From Ziziphus jujuba (lineage: Eukaryota; Streptophyta; Magnoliopsida; Rosales; Rhamnaceae): a stretch of 64,000 bases of DNA. Shown piece by piece: positions 10,865 through 24,295 of the stretch. The translations under genes and the position numbers were made by a program. Below the pieces are notes generated by a model. That model made no database searches. It was given only the letters and a program-made list of their open reading frames with translations, and was not told where the DNA came from. How positions within the stretch are numbered: position 1 is the first letter of the stretch; each line of letters opens with the position of its first letter. Where the stretch lies: contig NC_083381.1 of assembly GCF_031755915.1 (NCBI RefSeq), positions 3,546,501 to 3,610,500 on the forward strand, read 5' to 3'.

Positions 10865-13566
10865 TGTCAGGACCCGTCCAGAATTCCTTCCCCGGAACCC
10901 TAGACAAGCTGGCAGCACCTCCCCTAAGGGTAGGACTAACCAAAATTTACCTGCACTGAAAACACACTTCAAAAATTCATCCCCTTATTCCTCCCACATT
11001 ACTACAATTTGTTTCCACAAATTTACAGCACTTCAAATAATAACAGCAGCAACCCAGTGCATAAATAATAACTACACGTCCAATACAGTATACAGAGCAT
11101 TATACAAATAAATGTGGAATTTATACAATGACAGATAAGAAGCAATACAAGGTCGAGAGGAAATAGGGAAGAAAACTTCTTGAACCTTCGGCAACGAACT
11201 GAGACGTTGGGCTCACCCCGGACAATCAACGTCTCCAACCTGGACCTAGGGGAACGGAATTTAAGAGTGTGAGATGCTAATCATCTCAGTGAGTGACCCT
11301 AACTACTGAACACTTTTAATGATAATAATAATAATAATAATAACAGTTAAGGGAATTGAATAAATACCAACAATTAATAAATAAATAATAACTATTGGAA
11401 ATAATAATTTCCCTCAAAACTCTCACCAATCACTCCGTTTGAAATGTTCCCTTTTTAAAACAATTTCACAAAACCCGATGTATGTACTTCCCGAAAACCA
11501 AGGGATTTAACCATTTGATAAACAATAAATAAATAAATACATACCCCAATATAATTTTTGAACACCTTTGGGGTTTGAAACATTATTTGCAAATTACACC
11601 TGACGCACCACACCATATACCGGTGATGCCCTCCGATACCCAACGTCCTGAGCACCGACTGGTGGGGGGGTTAAAGAGAGAAACTTGCAAACGACACTTC
11701 GGCGTCCCGACAGTACCACTGCTGAAACCATCTCCCGGCCAAGGAGGGGGGCGGCTGTGGCCAATAACAAACTTGCCTGCCCACGGTCCAATGGCAACAA
11801 CGGGAGAAATAATACCTGCGCGCTAATACCACGTGTCCATACACCAGAACACCAATACTGTATGAGTGCGTCTAAAAATAAACATTAATAACCAACCGTA
11901 CCATTTTCCAAAATTACCGTGGGAAATATATTAAATTCTCACACTTACCATTCCACGTATTTTTATTAAACACATCGGTACGAACCATCGATAACAAACA
12001 AACCACAACTTTCTCGAAGTACGAGATGCAACCATAAAAATACCGCGGGCATAATTTATAAAATTTAAACAAATATTTTCGTAAAATATTTAACCCAATT
12101 ATGCCCGAAAAATATTACTTAAAACCTCGTACAAATATTACCGAAATACACTTTGCTCATGCATAATAAATAAATTAAACCACAATAAAATTCATAATTA
12201 AATCGCATCACATGAGCATAATTTAAATACCAATTAAACATAATTAATTTCTCAAAATATCTTTCGAAGGTGGATCACTCACCTGAAGCATGCAATTAAA
12301 CCATGATCCACCATGGGATCAATTCCACGACTCACCAGTGCTCCTAGAACAAAATTCACACACAGTCAAATAAATTAATATTTTATCGGGTAAATAATAC
12401 CCGGTACCCGGGGGGTCAAACACAAACGTTATCCAAAATAGGTGAATAATATACCGAATTGAAGCTTGAGTGACGAGGATTACAAATCCGATCTCCATCG
12501 ACCCCAATTCCGACGGAGGTGGTCGGAATTTGGCCGGAAAGCTTCGGCCGGTTTTCAATTCCTCGTATCTCTCAAATCGATGGGAGTTGAGTTAATTGGA
12601 GCTCAGAATCGGAATCAGAGGGTCCAAATTAGTGGGAAAGGACCAGTTGGACGACCGGTGGCTGTCAGAAAATGGCCAAACCAGCGACACACCGGCCACT
12701 AGCGTTGGAGGCCGATCCCGGCGTGTCCGCTGGCAATTCGGCCGGAAATTTGGCTGCCGGTGTCGCCCAGCTGTGGGCTTTCACGTTGGCCGGCGCGTGC
12801 GTGGTTCCGGTGGCCGGAAAAAGTGCAGCAAGGAGAGAGAGAGAGACGGTCGGTGGGAAGGAAGAAAGAAAGAAAAGAAGAAGAAGAAGAAGAAGAAGAA
12901 GAAGAAGAAAAGGGATCGGGCCCCCTGGCCCTTTTTTCCCACGTGGGGAAAAAGAAATGAAAAAGAAAAAGAAAAAGAAAAAGGAAAAATAAAAAAAGAA
13001 ATAAATTCAAATTAATTAAATAATATTAATAATAATATTATTATTTAAAATATTAATAAAATAATATGATTCTACACATGGTTGACATGTGGCTTCTCAA
13101 CATGGTGACACATGGTCACCTTCGTTAAGTCACATGTGGCACATCGTTACGCGTTTAAAAATAATATTAAAATAATACAGCGTTTGAAAAACTCTACAGG
13201 TCCACAACCTTCAAACCACATGTCCAAATCGGACGTGCCGCTAGTCTACGGACTCGTATCGACGAGCACTTCACAACCATGCATGAGTCAAAGCTCAACC
13301 TTGCAGGAATAAAAAGTCAACTGTGGCACCCCTTGGACAATTTGGACCTTAACTTGTTTTGCTCATAACTTTCAAACCGTAGCTTCGTTTTCAACGTGCT
13401 ACTAGTCTACGAACTCGTGCCAACGTGTACTTTGTAACGATACCTCAGTCAACCTAGAATTCCAACCAGATCAAAAAGTCAACTTTTGACCCCTTCGGTC
13501 AACGGTCAACGATCAACCTCGATCAACGTGCAAAAATTCCGACATGGTTCGGGATGGGGTGTTACA
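10865..13566 (+). mobile_element. Long-LTR family, 2702-bp solo LTR nested in an older LTR
   Basis: It begins TGTCAGGACCCG and ends GGGGTGTTACA, and is closely similar to the copy at 2340 over its whole length, but lacks some segments near the start. The flanks are A-rich (AAAA before, AAAAA after), consistent with a 4-5 bp TSD in an A-run. Joining the flanks restores the interior of the older LTR (8300-14462). The AAG tract (about 12830-12990) and W-box-containing end (about 13440-13530) are both present. No gag, pol, primer-binding site or partner LTR is attached. Confidence 0.85.
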
Positions 13567-14462
13567 AAAAAGGTAGGAGGTGTCATTGGAAACTCGCCAT
13601 AAATGGGTTTTTCGATGAGCCGCAATAGTCATCGGAATCCACCACCGTTGGTAGCGCATCCAGAGGCCATTGGCCATGAAATTTAATGGCGAGGTAGATC
13701 TGGTGATGGGTAAGCCGATGGGATCGGCGGTGAAGCAAATGGAGGTATGGTTTAGGAGAAATCAGTTGGAGAATGAATCAGCACTGCCACAGGAAATCAC
13801 CTTTATCGGAGCGCATCGGCAGTCGGTTTGCCCGTGAAAATTGGGTGTTCAGCTGATTTTCAGGTGGGCTTCCTAGGGTAGTGGCGCGTGTCGCAAGGGG
13901 ATGGCAAGAAAGTGATCAACCGATGGTGGCCGATTTTTCCCTCCCTTTTCTTTCTCTTTCTCTCTGCTCTCTCTCGCCTTCTCTCTTCCCCCTTCTCAGC
14001 CAATCAAAATGCCTCCCGTGGGTTGGCTAGATTTTGACATATGTCGACACTATTCACACACTCACAGATCGATGAATAGTAACTGCTACCTCGGAAAAAT
14101 TTCACAAGTCCGTAACTTTCAAACCACATGTCCAAATTAAGCTTGTCGCTAGTCTATGAACTCATATCGATGATTACTTCACAATCATGAATGAGTTAAA
14201 GCTAAATTTTACAAGAATAAAAAGTCAACTTGGCACCCTTGGACAGTTTGAACCTTAAATTGTTTTGCTCATAACTATCAAAAGCTCCTTTTTTTATGTG
14301 CTACTAGTCTATGAACTTGGGACACATAATTCACAATGATGCCTTGGTCAATGCAGAATTCCATTCGAATCAAAAAGTCAAAGTTTGATCCCTCTCAATC
14401 AACAACAGTTAAACCCGGTCAACTTTAGGAAATTCTGATGTACTTCAGGATGGGGTGTTACA
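13567..14462 (+). mobile_element. Long-LTR family, middle-layer plus-type copy, terminal part
   Basis: This is the continuation of the copy entered at 8300. It runs through the GC-rich zone, a short CT-rich tract (13935-13990), and the conserved GTCAA-rich end, and terminates with GGGGTGTTACA at 14462. The next bases belong to the outer minus-type LTR. A TSD cannot be tested because the start is missing. Confidence 0.65.
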
Positions 14463-15868
14463 CTCGTGGTTACCATCGGGCTAAGGGCAGGCAAGTTTGA
14501 TATTGGCCATAGTTGGTCCTTTCCATGGCCGAGATTGGGGGTTATTGCATCGGCAATGCTGGGATACTAGGGAGGCCTGGATGCAAGTTTCTCTCTATAA
14601 CCTCTCCGTCAGGCGGTGCTTTGGGATGCTGGGCACCGTTGGACATCACTGATATATAGTGGTAGTGCGTCAAGTTATTTTCCCAACCTGATTCTCAAAA
14701 TTAAATGTTTTCAAAATGGTATTTAAAATTAAAAGTATTTAATTGTGATTTTATTATTTATTTAAATTTGTGTCCAAAAATATATTTATCATATTTTTTA
14801 GGTTATGTAAAATTGAGATTTATCAAAAATTTCTTTGGTGTCTGTCATTGCTTTATTAATTTATTGAGCAACTATTATAATTTATTTATTGGAATCAATT
14901 TGGCCTTACATTAAATTTTATTATTATTAAATCAATTTATTGCATATTAAATTGCATTTTATTTATTATTAATTCTTTGATTATTTCATGGATTGATTAA
15001 TAAATTTTATAATTAAATATTGAGTTAAAGTTATTTGGTTAGTTTGATTTGTGCTAATTTCTTCTAGTATGAATTCTATCATTTATTTGTGACTTCTTTT
15101 ATTTCATAATATTTTATTATAGATTCAATTATTTGTCATTAAATTTATCCTCGAGGTTATATTGTAAGATTTAAATCATTTGTAATTTTATTTATTATTT
15201 ACTTCCTTAAGTTGTGGGTATATAAATGTTGGGTTTTGTGAAAGGGTTTTAAAAAGGGAAACATTTCTAACTGAGTAAATCGTAAGGATGTTGAGGAAAA
15301 TGCTCTTTCCTAATATTTATTAATTATCTATTTATTAAGTAGTCAACTTTATTATATTATTATATGACTACTATTATTATTGTGGTTGATAGGGTCACTC
15401 ACTGAGATGATTACCATTTCATGTTTTTAAATTCGCTCTTGTAGATCTAGGTTAGTAGACGTTGATCATCCGTGGTAAGTTCGATGTCTTCGTTCATTGC
15501 TGCACTCCAAGAAGCTTTTCTTTCTTTTCCTTCCATCTTGTAAATTTTATATTTTGTGTTGTAAGAAATTCTATTTTTAATTGTAGATAATACGATGCTA
15601 TGTATACGGTACTAGATTTATTTATTTGATATTGCACTGATTCCCTGTTTTTTATTTGAAATGCTGAAAATTGTGCAATCAAATTGTAAAAAGGTAGGAA
15701 GAACAAGGTGGTGCTTATAGGAGTGTGTTTTCTATACAAGAAATTTTAAGGTAAGTCCAACCTTTAGGGGAGATTCTACCGTATTTTCCATTGGAAGATT
15801 CGATAAGGTTTCTCTGGGATCAAGGCTTGTCTAAGGTTTCGATGAGAGATCTTGGACAGGTCTTGACA
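14463..15868 (-). mobile_element. Long-LTR family, outer minus-type copy, terminal part
   Basis: It resumes the minus-type copy started at 6892, passing the reversed conserved block (14470-14680, 'gggcaggcaagtttga', 'ggcggtgctttgggatgctggg') and the reversed start region, and ends with GGTCTTGACA at 15868. The five bases before 6892 (TTCTT) and after 15868 (CTACA) differ, so no TSD supports a simple solo LTR. Confidence 0.65.
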
Positions 15869-15980
15869 CTACACAAGGACTCACTCTTTTTTTTTTTTTG
15901 GCTAAGAATAAGATCGTTTCATGGTAAAGGAAATTGTGAACTTACCATAACTAAGAGATACATGGTTGCAATGGTGAGTA
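15869..15980. repeat. Short host segment forming part of a direct repeat
   Basis: The sequence 'ctacacaaggactcact', a T-run and 'tggctaagaa' directly follow an LTR-type end (TTGACA). The same arrangement recurs at 19785-19840 after GGGTCCTGACA. Once the solo LTR 15981-19689 is removed, the two are about 205 bp apart. The origin is unclear. Confidence 0.5.
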
Positions 15981-18900
15981 TGTCAGGACCTATTCAGGAT
16001 CCCTTCCCAAAATCCTTGAGAAGCTCTTATCCAAAGAGAAACCCTACCGGACCGTCCTATGAAAAATACAGCTACATCTCCCCTAAGGATAGAACATGCC
16101 TAAAAAATTTTCAGCATGAAAACGTACTCCTATATGGTGCCACCATATCCCACCCACCTTAGTACAAATAATTTCATAGTTGTAGCACTTCGATAACAAA
16201 ATATAAATATAAATGCATATATTAAAAAGAATTTAAAAATACGAAATACTTTTAATTAATTACGTCTGCCCACACCACCCACTTAGTCCGTACTACATGT
16301 TAATATCATTTTACAACGTTCCAATACATAACATAAACAAGAGAAAATAGGACAATATTACTAATAGTAATATTAATAACAATAACACCATAACTTGCCC
16401 GTAGGCTTCCACACTTACTCATAAGCTTACCCACTTGCCTAAAGGCTTATATACTTGCCCGGAGGCTTACACATTTGCCCGAGGGCTTCTGTGTAATACC
16501 AACAATAATAATAATAAAGATAATAGTAAATGATAAAATACCAATAAAAACAATAATAAGAATAATAATAAGGATAATGAGAATAATAATAATAATAATA
16601 AAGAATAATTAATAATCAGAATAACAATATTAATAACAATAATAATAATCACAAAATACCAATAATAAAAATAGTAACAACAATGATAATTAATAATAAT
16701 AATAATGATAATAACTAAAAATAGTGACAATAAAAATAATAATAATGACAATAATAATAATAATGAAAATAATTGTAAACGAAATCATGATGAATAATAA
16801 TAACAATATTAATAACAAAAACAATATTAACAATAGTAATGACAATAAAAGCAATGAAGTATAATATTGGAAAATCAGATTTTGAACAGTTAAGATAATA
16901 CAAGTAAAATAATATTTTAAAATGCAAAACATATTATAAAATATACACTCACATTGCAGGTATGAATGATACCTTCTAATATGTTGTGTGATCCATAATT
17001 CCAACTGTCGTCAATATCTTGCTACCAGTACAGTCCGGAGTAGTTACCTAGATTGGCCATCCGATCCCCTGAACTCGTAGGCAACATAGTTATGAGGCTA
17101 ACTCTTCGTGGACCATGTCGGATCGTCGTCCCGTGCAGTGTAATACATACAAACATAACATACATATATATATATATATATGTAAAGATATTTGATGAAC
17201 ATACTATATACCAGTGATGCCTAATAGTGCCCAGCATCCTAGTGCATCACTTGACGGGGAGGTTAAAGAGGTAAACTTGCATACGGTCGCCTGGTATCCC
17301 AATAGCGCTGCTGCTTATAACCATCATCTCGGCTATGGAGGGGGGTGGCTTATGTGCACTATATATAAAACTTGCCTGTCCTCAGGTCCATAGCATCTCA
17401 TGGGAGAGTATACCAACTTGCGTGCTTATCATATTCACATATACAGAATACCAGTATGTGTATGGTGCATCGAAAATCAATAAAATTTTATAATAGTATA
17501 AAATTAGATTTTTATAAAATACGATCGAATTTATAAACTTTTACCAAATCCATAAAATTCCATATTTCTTTTAAATTAACAAAACAATCCAATAATCTCG
17601 TAAAACAATTCCTCCCACAATAATTTCAATTTCACGATTATCCAAATGCACAATGTATTTTATACAACAAAAAGTACTATCTTCTTAAATCATTAAAATT
17701 TATTTATGCAAAAATTGTAGTTTCACATATAATCTAATTCAACATAATTACACTTTAACATGCTAATAAATATGATAATAAATTCAATTTTTAATGGTTA
17801 AAAATAATTTCTCCAACAATATAAGAAATATTATACAAATATATGTAAACCATATAAAAGAGCATCATAAAATTAAATTACAATTTCCTTGATCCTTAAA
17901 GCATACCTGATGCTTTCCAAAATTCTAAATAATTCAAAATATAATCTCACATACACAAAGACGTTTACCACCTTTCAATAATTATGTGTATATATACATA
18001 AATGCACATGTTAATATATATATACACGAATATTTAAACATGCATGAGTGCATTTTGAATACCATAATTTGATATAAATATTTTTCTGAATTCATAAAAT
18101 TTATTTATACAAAACATCATAAATCCACCAAGTTAAATATTTTAATTTTCATAACATAAATCAAATTCATGAATAAATAAATAATCAATTGCATAGATAT
18201 ATTCTTGATCACACTAATTTAATGTCATTATATTCTCATAAATTCAAATTTGTTTATACCAAAATATCATTTAAAACCACACACAATTTTACATAATAAA
18301 GTATATTTTATTATGCACCATAACTCCAACAGTCAAATCTAACAATAATTTAATAATAATTTAACAGCGGCTTAAGACTACGATTTTGTAAATTTTCAAG
18401 GGCATCCTTATTCAATTCAACATAAATTTGGCATCTTTAGTATAAATAATAATTATTTAAATATTAAACACATACATTTTTCATATTACCACATTAAAAT
18501 ATAATATTTTATTCAAAAATAGCATCTTTCAAAATACTCCACCATAATTCGCAAATGACATACCAATAGAAAGCTAAAGAGATGAGGAATACGTTACCAA
18601 CCTCCGTTGGTCTCAATTCAACCATAGATGACCCAAAAATGGTCGGAAAGTTTTGGCCAAAGTCCAACTTCTCATATCTCTCAAACAACAGGGAATTGAG
18701 CTGAATGGATCTCAAAATTGAGCTCAGGAGATTCAAAAATAGTAGAAAGGAGTATCAATTTGGCCAGGTGGTGGCCGGATCACTGAAAAATAGGTATTGT
18801 CATCACCGAAGACGAAAGCCCGATTTAGGTGCATCCGGCGATGTGTCGCTGTGCCATTCTGGCTGCCGGCCAGACCATCCACCCGCACTCCATTTGTCCA

Positions 18901-19689
18901 GCGCGTGTCCATGATGAGGTAGTCGAAGATGGTGTTTTCCGGTCGGCCGAGAGGGAGAAGGAGAGAGAAAAAGAGAGAGACAGTGAGAATGCTGTTGTTT
19001 TTCGTAGGGGAAAGAGGAAGAAAGAAAGAAGGAGGAAAAAAAATGTTTTTCCACATGGGGAAAAGGAAAAAAAAAAAAAGAAAAAGAAAAAAGAAAAGAA
19101 AAAAGAAAAGAAAAAAAGAAACTAAATAAAATAAAATAATAATGTAATGATATATATATAATAACATTTTAATAAAATGAAATGTAGCACTTTCTGAACA
19201 TGACATGTGGCACATATCAACTGATGACATATGGTGTAATTCAAAGACTCCTTTGAGTACTCTACTGCCTGGTAAAATTAGTCTCGGGGAAAATAAATGT
19301 AATTTTCCAGATCCATAAGTTTTTAACCATAGGTCCAAATTAAGCGTGCCACCAATCTACGGACTCGTATCGATGAGCACTTTCATATAACATATAGGTC
19401 AACGCCAAAATCTATGTAAATAAAAAGTCAACACAAACTCATTGACACAAACTCGTTGACCAATCTAGATGTTGTTTGCTCATAACTTTTAAATCGTAGC
19501 TCTGTTTTTGACATACTACTAGTCTACGAACTCATGGCAATGAGTAATTTACCATGATACCTCGATCAATATGAATTCCACCCGTACTAAAAAGTCAACT
19601 GTAGGACCCACTTTGTCAATCTCGGTCAACCTTAGTCAAACTTCATTAAAAATTCAAACTGAGGCATTTTCTTAGGTTGGGGTGTTACA
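15981..19689 (+). mobile_element. Long-LTR family, 3709-bp solo LTR with TSD GAGTA
   Basis: It starts TGTCAGGACCTA and ends GGGGTGTTACA; both flanks are GAGTA (15976-15980 and 19690-19694). This is a distinct subfamily, with a minisatellite of about 20-bp units ('cttgcccg.aggctt', 16390-16490), a long AAT/ATA microsatellite (16500-16850), and an extra block at 16980-17140. The conserved block (17200-17470) and AAG tract (18950-19120) are present. There is no coding region; frames over the AAT and AAG tracts are low-complexity artefacts. Confidence 0.9.
16390..16850. repeat. Minisatellite plus AAT microsatellite inside the solo LTR
   Basis: Roughly 20-bp units related to CTTGCCCGGAGGCTTACAC are repeated five times, followed by about 350 bp of interrupted AAT/ACA triplets. 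The same pair in reverse is found at 27000-27560 and 51540-52010, so it is inherited within one LTR subfamily. Confidence 0.8.
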
Positions 19690-19694
19690 GAGTA

Positions 19695-20690
19695 GGTCTA
19701 TATCATCAACAAGAAGGTAAGGATCGAAGAAGTGATGTGAAGCTATGATTATCCTAGGATGTGGATTAAGGTTAGTGGACGGGTCCTGACACTACACGAG
19801 GACTCACTGTTTCTATTTTGGCTAAGAAACAGATAATTCAAGATTGGTGTTTAATTGTTTCTGTCATTGTCACTATAAGTCAGCAAGATTGAAGATAAGG
19901 AGGCCAATAATATGAATAATCTAAGAGGTAGACCGTAATAAAAGAATTAGTAAATATGACTATCAAAGAATCAAAGATGATGAAATAGTTAGTTCCTTGA
20001 AGTAAAATTGCCAATTCATAGATTTTGCTTCTTTTAACATCTTACCAAAGTTGCACTTTATTATTAGAACAAAAGTCTTTTAGTTATATATATATATATT
20101 GTTAGTGCCATCATATTATAAACAATTTAATATGCATCAACTATAGCACTATAATCCCAAGATCTTCATAGACATTACAGAATTGTATTTAATTAAATTG
20201 CTAACATTTTAAATATAGCCATTGATTTATCAAATCTACCTCTAAAATAGAACACAAAAGTAACAGAAGTAGTGCCTAATGGACACACTGCTTTGTAACC
20301 TGTCTCCTTTAGATTTTCACTAAATAGGCATCGTAGATACCTCAAAACCCTAATAACTCAATATGTGTATCGTATATCAACACCAATGACTCATTCCTAA
20401 TTTATTTATATATATATATACAAAATAATTAATAAATAATAATAGTAATAATAATATAATATAATGATTGATAATAATATAATAATAAAAAAAGAAAACA
20501 AGGAATAAGTCAATTGGACTTCTAGAGAGAATAGGTCCTTCATTTCAATAGGCTAACTGAAGTATTATAGAAAGTGTGTGACCAGGAGCTCTACTAAAAA
20601 GGTCAATATACAAGCCAATCACATTACTTGTATAAACAAGCCTTGTAAACGAATTACATGATTATGGCTAGTCCACACAAAATATCTAAC
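19695..20690. other. Flank with repeat remnant, then putative degraded copia LTR
   Basis: The first 90 bp continue the host segment from 15980. GGGTCCTGACA and a second copy of the 'ctacac.aggactcact' repeat lie at about 19778-19840. From about 20300 to 20691 the minus strand reads like a copia LTR: its first bases would be TGTTAGAT at 20691, directly preceded by a polypurine tract (20692-20703). The far LTR end could not be fixed. No gene is seen. Confidence 0.35.
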
Positions 20691-20691
20691 A

Positions 20692-20703
20692 GTCTCCCAC
20701 TTG
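20692..20703 (-). promoter_or_regulatory. Putative polypurine tract of a copia relic
   Basis: On the minus strand this reads CAAGTGGGAGAC, immediately followed by TGTTAGAT. A purine tract of the CAAGTGGGAG type next to TGTTAG is the usual junction before the 3' LTR of many plant copia elements. Confidence 0.45.
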
Positions 20704-21775
20704 AACTGCACAATCATTACAAATAACAACAAACTCACTTACTATGGAATCTCCCAAAAACAAAATATCATTTCATCTAAGCATATAACATGCCGATAGG
20801 GCACAACAATATACCAAACTAGGTAGTAGAGATTTTCTCTAAGTCTCATAAAAGCTAGATATCATTTCAACTAAGCACTTTGCATATCATAAACTCAGTC
20901 TAGGTAATAAAGATTTACATTACCATGTGCAATCCCCCAACACATGATGCCATTTCATTCAGGCACATTGTGCACCGATAGGGTATGACAACAAACTTAA
21001 ACTAGGTAGTAAAGACATACTATGGTACCTGTGGATTAATGTGCACATATGCACAGAGATTAAAATCTCAATCAGGCCTGCAAGCATAAGGAACAAGATA
21101 TGTGTAATAAACATCACATTATAATGATTCACATACATACATGCATTACTCACAAGGCAATACTACACACCCATATAGAAACATATGTTCCTCTAACAAG
21201 TCTATAGGCTAGTATTTGTTAGTGGGTCTACTACCATGTTGTAACAAACGTGTACATAACAAAATGAGACTCTCATAAAAATGATACAGCTACGGAATTA
21301 CCATAACAATATTATTGGCCATATTACAGAGGTGCACCCAAAAGCATGTATCATAGTCTTAAAACACGCCATAAACCCTACCTCTAGAATTGATGAAGCT
21401 ATAAGTGTTTGTCCAACATTAATTCATAAAATAGCTTCTACTACCATGATAAATAACATTTCTAGTGTTAAACACTAAGCATCTATATATAAAGCCATTA
21501 TAATCAACTACAATACCCCACTGCATTAAAGTAGTGGTGCACTAATGTCAAAATCAAAAATGGGTGTTTCATAGTACACATAACTGGAACTACTCAAGCA
21601 TTTACAAGAATACACCCAAGACTTAAATAATATTTGATGGTATGCAATCTTAAGTACAACTAACATAAATAAGTCTAGAAATATAAGGATAAATAAAGAA
21701 AGATGAGTACTGTTTTTGCTATGGAAAGCACAAAGTAACAAACATTGAGCAAGGTAGAGTGCTAGCTAGCTAGCT
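20704..21775 (-). mobile_element. Non-coding relic, probably the 3' internal end of a copia element
   Basis: If 20692-20703 is a polypurine tract, this region is the internal 3' untranslated part of a minus-strand copia relic. It contains two or three diverged repeats of 'catttcat..aagcac...aactaggtagta.agat' (about 20760-21020). No pol motif is found. The assignment rests on one junction and is tentative. Confidence 0.3.
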
Positions 21776-24295
21776 GCCTGCACCTAGGGAAACGGATTTA
21801 AAAATAAATAAATGTGAGATACAAAATATCTTAATGAGTGGTATAATATAATAGAAAAATAATACTTTATTTTCATAAACCTTTCTCTAGAGACTTCTCA
21901 TTCCACTCTTTAAAAGGTTCCCTATTTAAAAATCATTTCACAAAACCCCATACTTGTACTGCAAATCAATATCATAAAATTGATCCTAAAAAAGTATAAA
22001 GTGAATGATCATTAAAATATTATATGCTGTCTTAATCATGATATTATAAGTATTAAGCATAAAATGAAATAATATAAACATAATTTTACAAAATAATTAT
22101 GAAAGTGGAGTACAAACCATAAATATCAGAAAATCCAATAATATAACCAAAAACATAAACAATCTACCATACGATATGCCTAGTACTCCTAAGTGGTGCA
22201 CAATGTCTGGAACACCACCGAACAGTAAAAGAAATAAAACCTGTGAGATAAACCCACCTCATGACCATTAGCATCCTAAGGAGACATGGCACCATAAACC
22301 TATGGGATGAACCCAACCTTACGACCTTTAATATATGAAAGGTACTGTGGTAATAATGAACCTGTGGGATATTCCCAACCTCACGGCCCTTAACGTACTA
22401 CAAACATCGTGGCAAACCTAGTGCTATGATATAATACTGATCTGAAACCCTGATATTATATAGTACACCAACTAAAATAAACAATATCGTATCCATAAAA
22501 CAATATTTATAATTCCAAACAATACCATATCATAAAATATTATTTAATATTCAAAATCCAACCATTTGTTTAAATATTCCAAAAATTCCAAATCATCTTT
22601 TCATGTCAAAACTCTAAATACCACAGTGAAATATATATCATCATGAACCATTTTTAAGCACATAATATTATAAAACACTTGAACATGCTTAAAAACATAT
22701 GATTACCAATACGCTTTCTCAAAATCAATTATTTTCCAAAATTATTAAAAACCTCAATTCAAATGTCAAAATTTTTAAATACCACAAGTCAATTATTAAA
22801 TCAATAGAATTGGAAACCATTTAAAATACTGTCAAAAGTCACATAAAATGATAACACATATATGTAAAAGTATATATTTAAATATACATAAAACAAACAT
22901 TTCAATCATAATGGTATATACATAAAACATTCAAACCACATATATGTTATACTATAAAATAAAAATTTAAATCAAACGATATGTATATATGTAATATACT
23001 CAAACCACATATATATTATACTACATGCCCAAAACATTTTAAAAATATAACCATTCGTTGTACTGTAGATGTTCACTCCCACTGCCATGCAGGATCACCT
23101 CCAAGCTCAACACAAATGCCTGTAATATAATAATATATTTTTCAAGCTCCAACAACTAAACCAAAGACATTCATGTACTTCAAATATCGTAACATGATTT
23201 GTATAACTATAAAATTACATAAATTGACCACCGACTGGTCCAATTATATCACGTACCCTTAAGACCTAGTATCTAAAATTGGGGTTTTTCACCTGAAGGC
23301 TAAATCAATTGAATCGATCCTTCCAATGAGTCCTATTAATATTCAATTAGACTAATCTCAACCTCAATTTTGTCTAGTTTAACCAATTTTTGTCCAAACA
23401 CAGTCTAATTTTATCTAGTATTTAACTAATTGATCAAAAAATAGAAAAGTTACCAAACGATATCCAAAATTTGTAAACTTTATATCAAATGCAAAGCCCA
23501 AGAGATAAGAAATACATTAGTATGCTCACCTTAGTCCAAAAGTGTCACCGGTGACTGCAAAACATGTTGACTCATCCAAAACTCCCATTAATGTATCTCT
23601 CAAACGGTGAGGAATCTTGACGAACAGAGTATGAGAATGGATTCAAAGGATCCAAAAACAGGGGGAGAGATGTGTGGGTGGGCCTGGAACAGCCAAAAAC
23701 TAGCCAAACAGCTGAAAAGTGAGAAACGACCTCCTTTAAGCTTCAAATGGTCGATCCAGAGTATCGGCCGGCAGTTTGGCCAGATATTTGGCCGGTGTGG
23801 TCATCTAGAGGTGAGCAACATGGATAGCTAGTGCTTGTAAATAGATGGTGACCGAAATTGGGGAAAAGGGCAGCGACCCAATTGGGCGTTAAACGGGTTC
23901 GAGGTAACCCGGTTTGAATCTGTAGGTGTAGAGAGAGGTTTCTTAGGTTTAAAAGATAAAAAGGGTATTTTAGGATTTTTTTTCCCCCTATGGAACACAC
24001 TTTCTAATGCTTATATAGAGCCCTGGGTCACTAAAACATAAAAATTTAGGACTCATTTGGACACTGATACAAAACTAATGTTGAAAAATTTTCAGAACCA
24101 TAACACTTATCTGTAACTCAAAATTTGGCATGCCGCTAGTCTATGAACTCGTATTGATGAGCTCTACACAATGACATATCAACCAGACCAAAATTTTAAC
24201 CATAGAAAAATTCAACCTGAGACCTACATACAGTCCACTTTGTCAAACCTGGTCAAACTTGTACAGTAAGGGTATTTTGGTACGGGGTTGTTACA
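21776..24295 (+). mobile_element. Long-LTR family, diverged plus-type copy, 5' truncated
   Basis: It enters at 'gcctgcacctagggaaacgg', equivalent to 'cctggacctaggggaac' in the 2340 copy, followed by 'gtgagatacaaaatatcttaatgagtgg'. The end is conserved: 'cgctagtctatgaactcgta', GTCAAACCTGGTCAAAC and GGGGTTGTTACA at 24295. The middle block (22170-22460) differs from other copies, so this is a third, older subfamily. The left boundary shows no TSD. Confidence 0.65.

Noticed and set aside
15865..15900. CACTACAC sequence considered as the terminus of a CACTA DNA transposon
   Set aside because: The second occurrence (about 19787) is in direct, not inverted, orientation, and no 3-bp TSD or subterminal repeats could be found.
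16467..17004. Leu/Ile/Tyr-rich frames resembling membrane proteins
   Set aside because: They are translations of an AAT microsatellite. The same happens at 27071-27477 and 51546-51969.
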